This document shows, piece after piece, positions 35,660-43,894 of a DNA stretch of 44,161 bases. The position numbers and the translations under genes were made by a program. This DNA is from Halocatena pleomorpha (GTDB taxonomy: Archaea; Halobacteriota; Halobacteria; Halobacteriales; Haloarculaceae). The first letter of the stretch is position 1; each line of letters opens with the position of its first letter. The stretch lies in assembly GCF_003862495.1 (NCBI RefSeq), contig NZ_RRCH01000006.1:1-44161 (forward strand), written 5' to 3'. Under the pieces are notes generated by a model. It worked only from the letters and a program-made list of their open reading frames with translations, made no database searches and had not been told where the DNA came from.

Positions 35660-36130
35660 ATGAGAACGCCGGATATTCGACAGGCGACCGTCGAAGACGC
35701 TAATGCACTCGCGGCAGTGTACCGGAGTGCGTACCAAGAGAACCGTGAACTCGGATTTCCCGCAAGCGCGGGGTCTGTATCACCAGTTACCGTCGCGGAT
35801 TGGATTCGGGAGAATGAGGTCTCCGTCGCTGCGATTGACGGCGAGATTGTCGGCGGTGTACGACTCGAACGGGAAACAACGCATCGCGCAAAACTCAGCC
35901 GGTTCGGTGTTCACGAGGAGTACAAGGGTGACGGGATCGGAAGTGAGTTGCTTGCGCACGCGGAGGAACAGGCCGCTGACCGTGGCTACACGACGATCCG
36001 TCTCACGACCCCCGAGAGACATCCTTATCTCCCCGTTTTCTATCGGAATCGCGGATACGAGAAAACGGGTGACCATCCGCTCGACAATCGTTCCTACGAC
36101 GAGATCATCATGGAAAAACAGCTTCGGTAG
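35660..36130 (+). CDS. GNAT family N-acetyltransferase
   Basis: A 156-residue acetyltransferase. Motif A, FGVHEEYKGDGIGSELL, has the Q/R-x-x-G-x-G-like acetyl-CoA loop; motif B lies near PVFYRNRGYEKTGDHPLD. Substrate unknown. The ATG at 35660 (MRTPDIRQATVED) matches the usual N-terminus, although the frame opens at 35597. Downstream of the oxidase gene with about 90 bases between; a functional link is not evident. Confidence 0.9.
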   Translation: MRTPDIRQATVEDANALAAVYRSAYQENRELGFPASAGSVSPVTVADWIRENEVSVAAIDGEIVGGVRLERETTHRAKLSRFGVHEEYKGDGIGSELLAHAEEQAADRGYTTIRLTTPERHPYLPVFYRNRGYEKTGDHPLDNRSYDEIIMEKQLR

Positions 36131-36146
36131 CCGTTAGGTCCACACC

Positions 36147-36242
36147 TCAATACGCGGCGTTTGTGATGAGTACGATGCCGGTGATAAACATCAACACAGC
36201 GATCACAGCGAGGACGAGGATGAGGAGATCCTTTTCGCGCAT
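36147..36242 (-). CDS. 31-residue single-helix membrane peptide
   Basis: A 31-codon ORF (starts MREKDLLILVLAV, ends TNAAY) forming one hydrophobic helix with positive residues on the N-terminal side, so the C-terminus should face outside. It is divergent from the DUF7520-like gene (58 bases apart) and close to the oxidase cluster. Size and topology resemble the single-helix accessory subunits of ba3/aa3 oxidases, but no sequence signature proves this. The reading frame is haloarchaea-like. Confidence 0.6.
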   Translation of the reverse strand: MREKDLLILVLAVIAVLMFITGIVLITNAAY

Positions 36243-36300
36243 ACGGTGGGTTGTAGACGCAGGACAAAAGGCTAATCGTACCGGTGGTCGTAGCACTACC

Positions 36301-36573
36301 GTGAGTCACGACGGTTCTGCCTACGACGGCCAGCGATTCGTCATTGGCATGTATCTCGTTATCGTCGGTATCGCCGCTCTGGCTGGATACATCATCGGCA
36401 CACTCCGAATCGAGGGAATGGATCCCGAGCTGTTTGGAGTCCTCCAGCTCCCCCCGACGGCGATCGGGATGGCCCTGTATGGAGGGATCACAGTCGGAAC
36501 ACTACTAGGTGTGTTGTTAGTCGTGATGATCGTCGTTTCAAACCGGTATGCTGATCCCGACGGAGGATCGTGA
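36301..36573 (+). CDS. two-helix membrane protein of oxidase cluster (DUF7520-like)
   Basis: A 90-residue protein. After a polar start (GTG at 36301: VSHDGSAYDGQRFVIGMYLV) come two helices (about residues 13-32 and 60-80) and a short polar tail. It matches a haloarchaeal family recalled as cox cluster protein/DUF7520. The GTG is used because no ATG gives a credible N-terminus. It is probably expressed with the oxidase genes; function unknown. Confidence 0.75.
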   Translation: MSHDGSAYDGQRFVIGMYLVIVGIAALAGYIIGTLRIEGMDPELFGVLQLPPTAIGMALYGGITVGTLLGVLLVVMIVVSNRYADPDGGS

Positions 36574-36616
36574 TTCTTTCCCCGACGTTAAACGACAGTG
36601 ACCATTGTGTTCGTTC

Positions 36617-37006
36617 ATGTATCACATCGTTACAGGGATCGGTCCCGAGGATTCACAGGTTTGCTCGAAGGTGAACGCCATCACTGAGCTGCCCGCTGTC
36701 TCCGAGTCCGTTTCGGTGACGATCGTCCACGTGACTGACGAAGAAACCGATCTCCTGACGATTCCGACGGTCGCGGCGGCCCACGAGCGCCTCACCGATC
36801 ACGAGATCGACGTATCACTGCGTACTGCGGACGGAACGCCCCTGAACGCCGTGCTCTCGGTGGCCGACGACGAAGACGCGGACCTCATCTGTATCGGGGG
36901 ACGCCACCGCTCTCCGGCGGGTAAAATGCAACTCCGCAGCGGCTCAAAGGCGGTCGTGCTCAACACCGACCGGCCTGTGTTGATCGCCGGGAGCGACGAA
37001 GAGTAA
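36617..37006 (+). CDS. universal stress protein (UspA family)
   Basis: A 129-residue Usp protein. The first strand MYHIVTGIG, the switch VTIVHVTDEE and the late G-G-R-H-R-S-x9-G-S loop (IGGRHRSPAGKMQLRSGSKA) form the ATP-binding alpha/beta fold, followed by the VLNTDRPVLIAG strand. Role unspecific: stress tolerance. The ATG at 36617 is used although the frame opens four codons earlier. Separated by about 130 bases from gcvPA. Confidence 0.9.
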   Translation: MYHIVTGIGPEDSQVCSKVNAITELPAVSESVSVTIVHVTDEETDLLTIPTVAAAHERLTDHEIDVSLRTADGTPLNAVLSVADDEDADLICIGGRHRSPAGKMQLRSGSKAVVLNTDRPVLIAGSDEE

Positions 37007-37139
37007 CACTATTTAATACGATGGTCTCCGTGTGTAAAAATCACCCATCACGGAACATCCGCAAAATCGCGGGTCTGATATGCCCGGGCGCAAAATTCTC
37101 CCCTACTGGGGTGTCGACGGACACCGATCGACGCACACA

Positions 37140-38468
37140 ATGACGAACCACGATACCGGCAGCCCCTTCGCACCACACACACCCTCTGAGACGGCAGCGA
37201 TGCTCGCTGCCGTGGGGGTGGACAGCGAGGAGGAGCTGTTTGACATTCCGGAGAACGTACTGTTCGGCGGCGAGTTTGGCATCACTCGTCGGTCAGAACA
37301 GTCAGTGATCGAAGAGACAACAGAACTACTGGGCGAAAACGACGATCTGACGGAGTTTTTGGGTCGTGGCCATTACGACCACTACGTTCCGTCGTGGGTC
37401 GACCACATCGCAGACCGATCAGAGTTTCTCACGAGCTATACGCAGTATCAACCCGAAATCGCTCAGGGATTCCTGCAAGCCTTGTTCGAGTACCAGTCGA
37501 TACTCGTCGAGTTAACGGGACTGCCCATAGCGAACTGCTCGATGTACGACGCCGCCACCGCACTCGGGGAGGCCGCAACCCTCACAAGTCGCGTTCGCAC
37601 AGCGACAGGCGAGACAGTGCTCGTTCCCGAATTGCTCGATGCGCGCCGTCGGGACGTGCTGGAGAACTACGTGGCTGGAACCGAGTTGAACGTCGAGACG
37701 TACCCGATGAACGACGGGAACGCTGACCTGACAGCGCTCGAACGCCGGATGGACGAAGACGTTGCGCTGTTGTACGCCGAAACGCCGACCGTTCGAGGCA
37801 CCATCGAGGAACAACTGTCCGAACTCGGCCGGCTCGCACACACAGCCGACGCCCTGTTCTGTTTAGGAACTGATATTGTCGCGCTCGCGCTGGTAGAAGA
37901 GCCTGCAGGCGTCGGTGCGGATATGGTCGTCGGAGAGGCTGGTTCACTCGGACTGTCCACCAGCTACGGGATGGGTCTTGGGCTGTTCGCGTGTCGGGAG
38001 CAGTTCCTGCGGCAAGTACCGGGGCGGCTCGTCGGTGCCAGCACTGACGAGACCGACAGACGGGCGTACACGCTCACGCTTCAGACGCGGGAACAACACA
38101 TCCGACGAGAACGCGCGACGAGCAACATCTGTACGAATCAGGCGTGGGTCGCACTCCGCACCGCGATGTGTGTCGCGTCGCTCGGTCCCGACGGACTGGT
38201 CGAACTCGCAAACGACTGCGTGAGTGGGGCGCGAGAACTCGCTGACAGACTGAACGCCATCGATGGCGTTACAGCCCCGGTACACGACCGACACCACTTC
38301 CGAGAGTTCCTCGCTCGCGTTGCGGACGCACCGGATGTACGAAAACGACTGGAGACGCGCGGGTTCGCCGTTCACGCCATCGACGACCACCATCTACAGG
38401 TGTGTACGACCGAGACGAACGCGGACGAACGCGGCCGTCTCTGCACAGCCATGGAGGACGCCGTATGA
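37140..38468 (+). CDS. gcvPA: glycine dehydrogenase (decarboxylating) subunit 1
   Basis: N-terminal half of the split P-protein, which decarboxylates glycine in the glycine cleavage system. In 442 residues it has [38 protein letters not shown] and [10 protein letters not shown], all family signatures, and the PLP-enzyme-like C-terminal domain that lacks its own lysine. The ATG at 37140 follows the usual N-terminus. It overlaps gcvPB by 4 bases (ATGA), so translation is coupled. gcvT and gcvH are not in this window. Confidence 0.96.
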   Translation: MTNHDTGSPFAPHTPSETAAMLAAVGVDSEEELFDIPENVLFGGEFGITRRSEQSVIEETTELLGENDDLTEFLGRGHYDHYVPSWVDHIADRSEFLTSYTQYQPEIAQGFLQALFEYQSILVELTGLPIANCSMYDAATALGEAATLTSRVRTATGETVLVPELLDARRRDVLENYVAGTELNVETYPMNDGNADLTALERRMDEDVALLYAETPTVRGTIEEQLSELGRLAHTADALFCLGTDIVALALVEEPAGVGADMVVGEAGSLGLSTSYGMGLGLFACREQFLRQVPGRLVGASTDETDRRAYTLTLQTREQHIRRERATSNICTNQAWVALRTAMCVASLGPDGLVELANDCVSGARELADRLNAIDGVTAPVHDRHHFREFLARVADAPDVRKRLETRGFAVHAIDDHHLQVCTTETNADERGRLCTAMEDAV

Positions 38469-39904
38469 AGTACGACCAAGCGCGGTGGACCGAAGACGAG
38501 GATCGATACGAACCACTGCTCGCAGAAAAGCGATCGACAACGGTCGATGTCGGCGGAACGGAGTCGGCGCTCCCGGAAGATCTAACGCGCGACTCGGTCA
38601 CGCTGCCCGATCTCTCCGAGCCGGAGCTGACCCGACACTACACCCGGCTGTCAGCGATGAACTACGGGATCGAGAACGGGCCGTTTCCGCTCGGTTCCTG
38701 TACGATGAAGTACAATCCCTCGTTCACCGAAGATGTCGCAGCACTCCCGAGTGCGAGCGTTCATCCTGATCGATCCCAAGCAAGCGTCCAAGGAACGCTC
38801 GAACTCCTGTATCGATTGCAGGAGTATCTCGGCCGGATCGGCGGGATGGACGCGGTTACCGTACAACCGCCGGCAGGAGCGGCAGGGGAGTTCACCGGGA
38901 TCCTCGTCGCCAAGGCCTATCACGACGCTAACGGCAACGACAGGACCGAGGTGATCATTCCGGACAGCGCCCACGGAACGAACTTCGCCAGCGCCGCACT
39001 CGCAGGGTACGACGTGGTGAGTCTCCCCGGTGGCGAGGACGGGCGGGTCGATCTCGACGCACTCTCGGCGGCCGTTAGCGAGGATACCGCCGCGCTGATG
39101 TTGACGAACCCGAACACGCTGGGGCTGTTCGAACGCGATATCACTGAGATTGCGGATATCGTGCACGACGCTGGAGGGCTGTTGTACTACGATGGCGCAA
39201 ACCTGAACGCGCTGCTCGGACGAGCACGCCCTGGTGATATGGGCTTTGACGTGATGCACTACAACGTTCACAAGACGTTTGCGACGCCCCACGGTGGTGG
39301 TGGACCTGGAGCTGGTCCCGTCGGCGTTACTGAGGAGCTCGCGGAGTTCCTTCCAGAGCCGCGGGTGAGACAGACGGACGAACACGGTAACGACTTCGAA
39401 CTGTTCACCCCTGAGCGGTCGATCGGACGTGTTCACGGCTATCAGGGCAACTGGCTCGTGTTGCTCAAAGCCTACGCGTACATCGCCCGGCTCGGTGACG
39501 CCGGCCTTCGGGACGCGAGCGCCAAGGCGGTGCTGAACGCGAACTACCTCGCCAGTCAGATCGAATACGAGGTTCCGTTCGGGCCGTTCCACCACGAATT
39601 CGTTGCCAGTGCGACGAACGACGCCGCCGACGTGGCCAAACGGATGCTTGACCACGGTGTCCATCCACCGACGACGAAGTGGCCCGAAGCCGTTGAGCAA
39701 GCACTGATGACCGAACCGACCGAAATCGAAAACCGACGAACACTCGATCAGCTCGCAGAAGCGTTCAACGCCGTCACCGCCGAAGACGAAAACACGATCG
39801 AGACAGCACCGCAACGCACCGCCGCCCGACGGATCGACCAAGCCGCTGCCGCCAGAACCCCGCGACTATCGTGGCAGGCGCTGGCCGAACACGACAAACA
39901 GTAG
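38465..39904 (+). CDS. gcvPB: glycine dehydrogenase (decarboxylating) subunit 2
   Basis: C-terminal half of the split P-protein, 479 residues. The catalytic PLP-lysine is in [18 protein letters not shown]. Family blocks include [20 protein letters not shown] near residue 62, [11 protein letters not shown] (substrate), [18 protein letters not shown] and [19 protein letters not shown]. Works with GcvPA, GcvH and GcvT to feed one-carbon units into folate. Convergent with the downstream zinc-ribbon gene. Confidence 0.96.
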   Translation: MKYDQARWTEDEDRYEPLLAEKRSTTVDVGGTESALPEDLTRDSVTLPDLSEPELTRHYTRLSAMNYGIENGPFPLGSCTMKYNPSFTEDVAALPSASVHPDRSQASVQGTLELLYRLQEYLGRIGGMDAVTVQPPAGAAGEFTGILVAKAYHDANGNDRTEVIIPDSAHGTNFASAALAGYDVVSLPGGEDGRVDLDALSAAVSEDTAALMLTNPNTLGLFERDITEIADIVHDAGGLLYYDGANLNALLGRARPGDMGFDVMHYNVHKTFATPHGGGGPGAGPVGVTEELAEFLPEPRVRQTDEHGNDFELFTPERSIGRVHGYQGNWLVLLKAYAYIARLGDAGLRDASAKAVLNANYLASQIEYEVPFGPFHHEFVASATNDAADVAKRMLDHGVHPPTTKWPEAVEQALMTEPTEIENRRTLDQLAEAFNAVTAEDENTIETAPQRTAARRIDQAAAARTPRLSWQALAEHDKQ

Positions 39905-39934
39905 AGCGAGACCGCCGAATCACGGCTCCGGGGA

Positions 39935-40243
39935 TCACTCCCATCCTATCGCTGGGAGGCGACGAACGCAGTTCCGACAGTACGTGTAGATCGGATCGTT
40001 TTCCGTGCCGCAGTGAGGACACGTGATCAGCGCCGGGTCAATCTCCGAGGACGAGGTGCCGCCATCGAACGACAGCATCGGCTGTGGATCGTTCGGATCG
40101 ATCCAATAGGGGTTTGTGGCAGGGGTTGGGACATCGTCATCGGGATCGTCCTCTTCCAGACGGCGAGCGACGTAGATGAGTATTGGGATCTGGAGCAAGG
40201 GAAAGACCGCGAGGACGAGAAGCCCCCACACCAGCGTACTCAT
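39935..40243 (-). CDS. single-helix protein with zinc ribbon (DUF7577-like)
   Basis: A 102-residue protein. An N-terminal membrane helix (residues 3-25) is followed by an acidic, proline-rich linker and a C-terminal zinc ribbon TCPHCGTENDPIYTYCRNCVR (two CxxC knuckles). The ribbon faces the cytoplasm if positive-inside holds. This architecture matches what I recall as DUF7577. The role could be as an assembly adaptor; no evidence. Divergent from the next small membrane gene. Confidence 0.8.
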   Translation of the reverse strand: MSTLVWGLLVLAVFPLLQIPILIYVARRLEEDDPDDDVPTPATNPYWIDPNDPQPMLSFDGGTSSSEIDPALITCPHCGTENDPIYTYCRNCVRRLPAIGWE

Positions 40244-40348
40244 AAACCTACTACGTTAGCTAATGACTTACACATTACGGTGTTTTTATACTTCTATTCG
40301 GGATGAACGGCGATAATCGTATAGTGATAGAACAACACACTACACGTT

Positions 40349-40549
40349 ATGCCAGCAGAATCGGTCGTCTCGCTCGGATCGATCGGTGGCGTCACGGTTG
40401 GATTAGGCGTCCTGTTGATCGGCGTCGCCAGTCATGGGGGCGAACTGCTCCAAACCGTCGGCGGTGCGGTGGTGGTACTTAGCGTCGGTGCGCTCGCTAT
40501 GTCACTATCCAGACTAGACAGTTCGACAGAACCGATCGAGAAAGGGTAA
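40349..40549 (+). CDS. two-helix small membrane protein (DUF7470-like)
   Basis: A 66-residue, glycine-rich protein with two hydrophobic helices (about residues 7-25 and 31-54, LLIGVASHGG between them) and a short polar tail. Recalled as a small haloarchaeal DUF family. Function unknown. An AT-rich stretch at 40280-40300 lies in the divergent gap to the zinc-ribbon gene. Confidence 0.65.
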   Translation: MPAESVVSLGSIGGVTVGLGVLLIGVASHGGELLQTVGGAVVVLSVGALAMSLSRLDSSTEPIEKG

Positions 40550-40583
40550 CGCTATTGTACTGCCAGGAACAACCCACGTGTGC

Positions 40584-40688
40584 AGTCCCGTGGTGTAGCG
40601 GCCAATCATAATGGCCTTTGGACGTGAAACGGCACCGGCCGATCGCGGAAGACAGCCATTGACCCCAGTTCGAATCTGGGCGGGACTA
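40584..40688 (+). tRNA. tRNA-Gln (TTG) with intron
   Basis: Acceptor AGTCCCG pairs with CGGGACT, followed by A. The anticodon stem is ATGGC/GCCAT with loop C T TTG G A; anticodon TTG at 40618-40620. The T arm is CCCAG/CTGGG around TTCGAAT. A 32-base intron at 40622-40653, after the base following the anticodon, separates the exons at the canonical 37/38 position. Introns in tRNA-Gln(TTG), tRNA-Trp and elongator tRNA-Met are typical for haloarchaea and are cut by the splicing endonuclease at a bulge-helix-bulge. Confidence 0.95.
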
Positions 40689-40765
40689 TCGGACTGTTCG
40701 TTTCTGTCGTGTTCTGCTCACGGATCAGCTAGTGACTCGCGGAAAAACTGGATCAGAGACGCTTG

Positions 40766-41494
40766 CTACAGATACGCTGCGTCCCATCGAGTCGCCTTGC
40801 GTTGGTTTCCACACTGGTTACATTCGGCGCGGCCCATTGCGTCCATGGCAATGTCGAGACTATCACAGTTCGAGCAGAAATAGCCGTAGCGATTGGTTCG
40901 CTCCGTGTCGTTGTAGGCAGCGAAAAACGGCGCGACGCTGCCCCGTTCTGCGTCGTCGTAGTCGATGTGTACCCCACCGTTCTCGGACGTGATGGTTTCG
41001 ATATCTGTCAGCTCGTCTTCAACGTAGATGTTTTCGACGTACTGAGTACCGTCGATGTCGACGTGCTCATCGCCGGCTTTGACGAGATCGTGCTGCTCGT
41101 AGAAGTCATTGCCACTGTGGTTGTCCCGGAGCACCCGCCCACGAAGCCGCGCCGCGCCCATCGTCATCAACCGATCGTAAATGGCGTCGTACAGACGCTC
41201 GCCAACGCCGTTACCCCGGTAGTCAGGGTCGACGTGCAACCAGAGCAGATCACCGTCACCGCCTGATTCCACGACAACACCCTCCGCAAATCCAGCGATG
41301 GTTTCCCCTCGTTCTGCAACCAACACGACGTACTCGGACTCCTCAAGTTTGTTGGTGAGTTCCTCCTCGTTGTACCATTGTGTCACCGCGCTTTCGATGG
41401 CTTGCGGACTGAGTGAATAAGAAGTCTCAAGTGATCGACGCGCAACCGCACGAACCGCTGCTCCGTCCTCTAGTTTTGCTGTTCGTATGTTCAT
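40766..41494 (-). CDS. GNAT acetyltransferase with C-terminal zinc ribbon
   Basis: A 242-residue two-domain protein. Residues 1-155 form a GNAT acetyltransferase (motif A VDPDYRGNGVGERLYDAIY, motif B NHSGNDFYEQHDLVKAG). After a linker, residues about 205-235 form a zinc ribbon with YFCSNCDSLDIAMDAM and CNQCG. The ribbon may bind the substrate protein or RNA. The start MNIRTAKLEDGAAVRA is standard for the family. Alone on the minus strand with long gaps on both sides. Confidence 0.9.
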   Translation of the reverse strand: MNIRTAKLEDGAAVRAVARRSLETSYSLSPQAIESAVTQWYNEEELTNKLEESEYVVLVAERGETIAGFAEGVVVESGGDGDLLWLHVDPDYRGNGVGERLYDAIYDRLMTMGAARLRGRVLRDNHSGNDFYEQHDLVKAGDEHVDIDGTQYVENIYVEDELTDIETITSENGGVHIDYDDAERGSVAPFFAAYNDTERTNRYGYFCSNCDSLDIAMDAMGRAECNQCGNQRKATRWDAAYL

Positions 41495-41852
41495 ATTATG
41501 CTAAACTCATTCTGGGACAATAAACCCCCCTGCCGGTGGCGAATATCCGACAGCCACTCAGTAAGAGACCGAGGGATTTCTCCGGAAAGACGCCATAAAA
41601 CCCGGAGAACGATCATTGTCTGTTCCCATGATGTGAAAATATGACATCGGTAATTATAGTGAACAGCTAAACGCAGTCGTTCACACCGCTGGATCTGTGT
41701 AAGGACTTCATTTCTATTTCTAGATGCTGGGAAACGCGTCTGTTCGCGAGTTGGAGGGACTGAGCGTCCCCTTTGTCACCCCGTAACCCTCAAGACTGTA
41801 ACACCACTATCCACGTGCAACATGAATATTTGGCGGTACAGGGGGCGGTACT
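41495..41852. other. 358-base gap without gene
   Basis: No credible gene is visible. An imperfect inverted repeat, GTGAAC (41659-41664) and GTTCAC (41679-41684), lies in AT-rich sequence and could be a promoter or terminator element. The first ~40 bases near the GNAT start and the last ~40 near the HD gene probably hold their promoters. Confidence 0.45.
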
Positions 41853-42548
41853 GTGGGGGTTGAGATACGCGAAAATCCCGTTACCGACGACGATTTCGAG
41901 GAAATGAAACAGTTCGTCCACGATTATCTCACTGCGAGTGTAGAAGGTGAAGAGGACGGCGGCCGGATGCGGTGGTATCCGTGGCATTCAGCGGAGTACC
42001 GGTTCAACCATATCCTCAACGTCGTGTCGATCGCGACACACATCGCAGAAAAAGAAGGTGCGAACGCAGATGTCGTTCGTGTGGCGGCACTGTTCCACGA
42101 CATTGCGAAACTCGAAGTCGATCAGGACGTTCACGCTGACGCCGGCGCTCGCATCACGCGGGAGTATCTCCGGAGTCACTGCGAGTATCCGATCTCGTTC
42201 GTGGACGAGGTGTGCGATTCGATCAAAAACCACTCGTATCAAGGGCCGCTCACGGATCTACCACTGGAAGCGCGTTGTCTCATCGAAAGCGATCTCCTCG
42301 ATAAGGTCGGTGCCAACGGGATGACGCTCATTCTTCTTCGGATGGGCTATGAGGCCCGAACCCACACGGACGCCCCGGAAATGATCAATCGAATTGTCGA
42401 GCGCGGTGAAAACGTGGTCGAGCGCATCGTGAGCGACACCGCAGAGAGCATCGCCCATCAGCGTCTGAAGCGCGTTCGGTGGTTCCGTGAATGGCTCATC
42501 TCGGAGATAGCACAGTTGGAACCGAACGACTCGGAAGCGATCGAGTAG
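41853..42548 (+). CDS. HD-domain phosphohydrolase
   Basis: A 231-residue protein of the HD superfamily. Metal ligands: His in EYRFNHILNVV, HD in LFHDIAKLEVD, His in NHSYQG and an Asp in LIESDLLDKVG. Such enzymes cleave nucleotides or cyclic nucleotides. The specificity is not readable. The start is a GTG at 41853 (VGVEIRENPVTDDD); no ATG gives a better N-terminus. It converges with the LysE gene, whose stop is 8 bases away. Confidence 0.88.
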   Translation: MGVEIRENPVTDDDFEEMKQFVHDYLTASVEGEEDGGRMRWYPWHSAEYRFNHILNVVSIATHIAEKEGANADVVRVAALFHDIAKLEVDQDVHADAGARITREYLRSHCEYPISFVDEVCDSIKNHSYQGPLTDLPLEARCLIESDLLDKVGANGMTLILLRMGYEARTHTDAPEMINRIVERGENVVERIVSDTAESIAHQRLKRVRWFREWLISEIAQLEPNDSEAIE

Positions 42549-42556
42549 CGTTCGAG

Positions 42557-43225
42557 TCAGCCAATCAACAGCGTGGCTGCGTCGACAAGAAAGTAAACGC
42601 CGAACCCACCGAGGACGACCGCGCTCGCGGCAGCGGTAAGCGGTGCGAACGAATCCATCCGTTTTCGTGCGGCGATGAGTACTGCCGGAAAGCCGACGAC
42701 CCAGAGCATGATACCACCGAACAGCCCAACGAGAAGTAGCGGCGTTCCGGTTTGAACGACGAACCACCCGGCGAGCGCTGTTGACAGCGGTGCGAGTACG
42801 TCGACTGTGCCCGGATCAAGCAGCGCGACACCGGCAGTCAGCCAAAACAGGATCTGATACGGATTCGTGATCGCCAGCACGAACGCCCGACGAAAGCCAC
42901 GGTCCGCTCCAGCAGCGTCTGCCGTCCGGAAGCCGCTTTGGAGATCGGTAGCTGTGTCATAGGCGAAGTACAGCATCAACACACCACCGATAGCGACCAT
43001 CGCGGCCCGGAGCGTCGGCAAACGTTCGATGGCTGCTACCACGCCTAACAGTGCACCGACAAAAAAACAGATATCCGCCGTCATCGCTCCCAGACCGGCA
43101 CGGACGCCCGACCGCCACCCGTGGGCAACGCTCTCCTCAGCGATGACGGCGTTCATCGGTCCCGGCGGCGCAGCGAGCGCGATCCCGAACACCACGCCCG
43201 CAACGAACGTTACTACCTCGGTCAC
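42557..43225 (-). CDS. LysE-family amino-acid exporter
   Basis: A 222-residue membrane protein with about six helices. The first helix carries the family motif GIALAAPPGPMNAVIAEE, and the fourth region has LAITNPYQILFWLT (N-P-x-x-x-x-x-W). LysE/RhtB exporters remove excess amino acids. Which one is unknown. Start GTG 43225 gives VTEVVTFVAG, the normal N-terminus; upstream the frame is arginine-rich and not credible. Monocistronic; about 155 bases separate it from the insertion element. Confidence 0.88.
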   Translation of the reverse strand: MTEVVTFVAGVVFGIALAAPPGPMNAVIAEESVAHGWRSGVRAGLGAMTADICFFVGALLGVVAAIERLPTLRAAMVAIGGVLMLYFAYDTATDLQSGFRTADAAGADRGFRRAFVLAITNPYQILFWLTAGVALLDPGTVDVLAPLSTALAGWFVVQTGTPLLLVGLFGGIMLWVVGFPAVLIAARKRMDSFAPLTAAASAVVLGGFGVYFLVDAATLLIG

Positions 43226-43382
43226 AGAGAGTGTAGGATCGAAACTGCGAAAAAACGAACGGATATCGATGAGTTGTCGTGTGGACGAGCATCGCTGTGA
43301 CCGGTAGCGTCGAATCCGAGAATGAGAGAACGCTCTCCCCGATGGTTCACATATCAACCACTGATACAGTTACGAGCGCATA

Positions 43383-43402
43383 CCTGCGTCTTTAGGCGCA
43401 GG
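43383..43402 (+). mobile_element. left-end hairpin of IS605-type element
   Basis: CCTGCGTC TTTA GGCGCAGG folds into an 8-bp stem (one T-G pair) with a TTTA loop, about 100 bases before tnpA. Subterminal hairpins of this size are bound by the TnpA of IS200/IS605 elements. The exact element boundary upstream is not visible, so only the hairpin is marked. Confidence 0.75.
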
Positions 43403-43504
43403 TCAAGCGGACCATAGCGTACACAACCACATTCGATAGCTCTACTGGATTTCCAACGTTCTTTCGGTGGTTTTATAGTCGCTCAGGGTATAGTGTGCAG
43501 TACG

Positions 43505-43894
43505 ATGAAGACCACACGGCACGCGACCTACAACCTCAACTACCACATAGTGTGGATACCGAAGTACCGCCAATCGGTACTTGTCGGTGAGGTTGCGCGC
43601 CATGTGGAAACCATTCTCCACGAAATAGCCGACGATAAGGGATTGGAGATTATCGACCTCACCATCCAACCCGACTACGTTCACCTGTTCGTCAGTAGCC
43701 CACCGAAACACGCTCCATCGCTCCTTGCCAACTGGTTCAAGGGGATTTCGTCACGGAAGTACAACCACCGTCACGTTACTCGTGACAGTGACAAAATACA
43801 GTGGGCACGTGGCTACTACGCAGGAACGGCAGGCCACGTCTCCAGCGAGACTGTCCAAGAGTACATCCAACGTCACGCGGTGAACGAACCGTGA
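43505..43894 (+). CDS. tnpA: IS200/IS605 family transposase TnpA
   Basis: A 129-residue Y1 single-strand transposase. The start KTTRHATYNLNYHIVWIPKYR is typical. The metal site appears as DYVHLFVS, where the first His of the usual H-x-H pair is Tyr, and VQEYIQRH near the C-terminus holds the probable catalytic Tyr. It cuts and pastes the top strand of the element using the end hairpins. ATG 43505 is the canonical start; the frame opens 4 codons earlier. Stop overlaps the GTG of tnpB. Confidence 0.95.
   Translation: MKTTRHATYNLNYHIVWIPKYRQSVLVGEVARHVETILHEIADDKGLEIIDLTIQPDYVHLFVSSPPKHAPSLLANWFKGISSRKYNHRHVTRDSDKIQWARGYYAGTAGHVSSETVQEYIQRHAVNEP

Noticed and set aside
36094-36309. 71-codon minus-strand frame over the 31-residue peptide
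   Set aside because: Arg/His-rich translation; the other frame gives a clean membrane helix.
38651-39841. 396-codon antisense frame opposite gcvPB
   Set aside because: Long shadow frame caused by GC-rich codon use; the plus strand encodes a clear GcvPB.
6630-43504. A novel defence or biosynthetic island
   Set aside because: Genes are household or conserved haloarchaeal families with no cluster of unknown enzymes, nucleases or phage genes.
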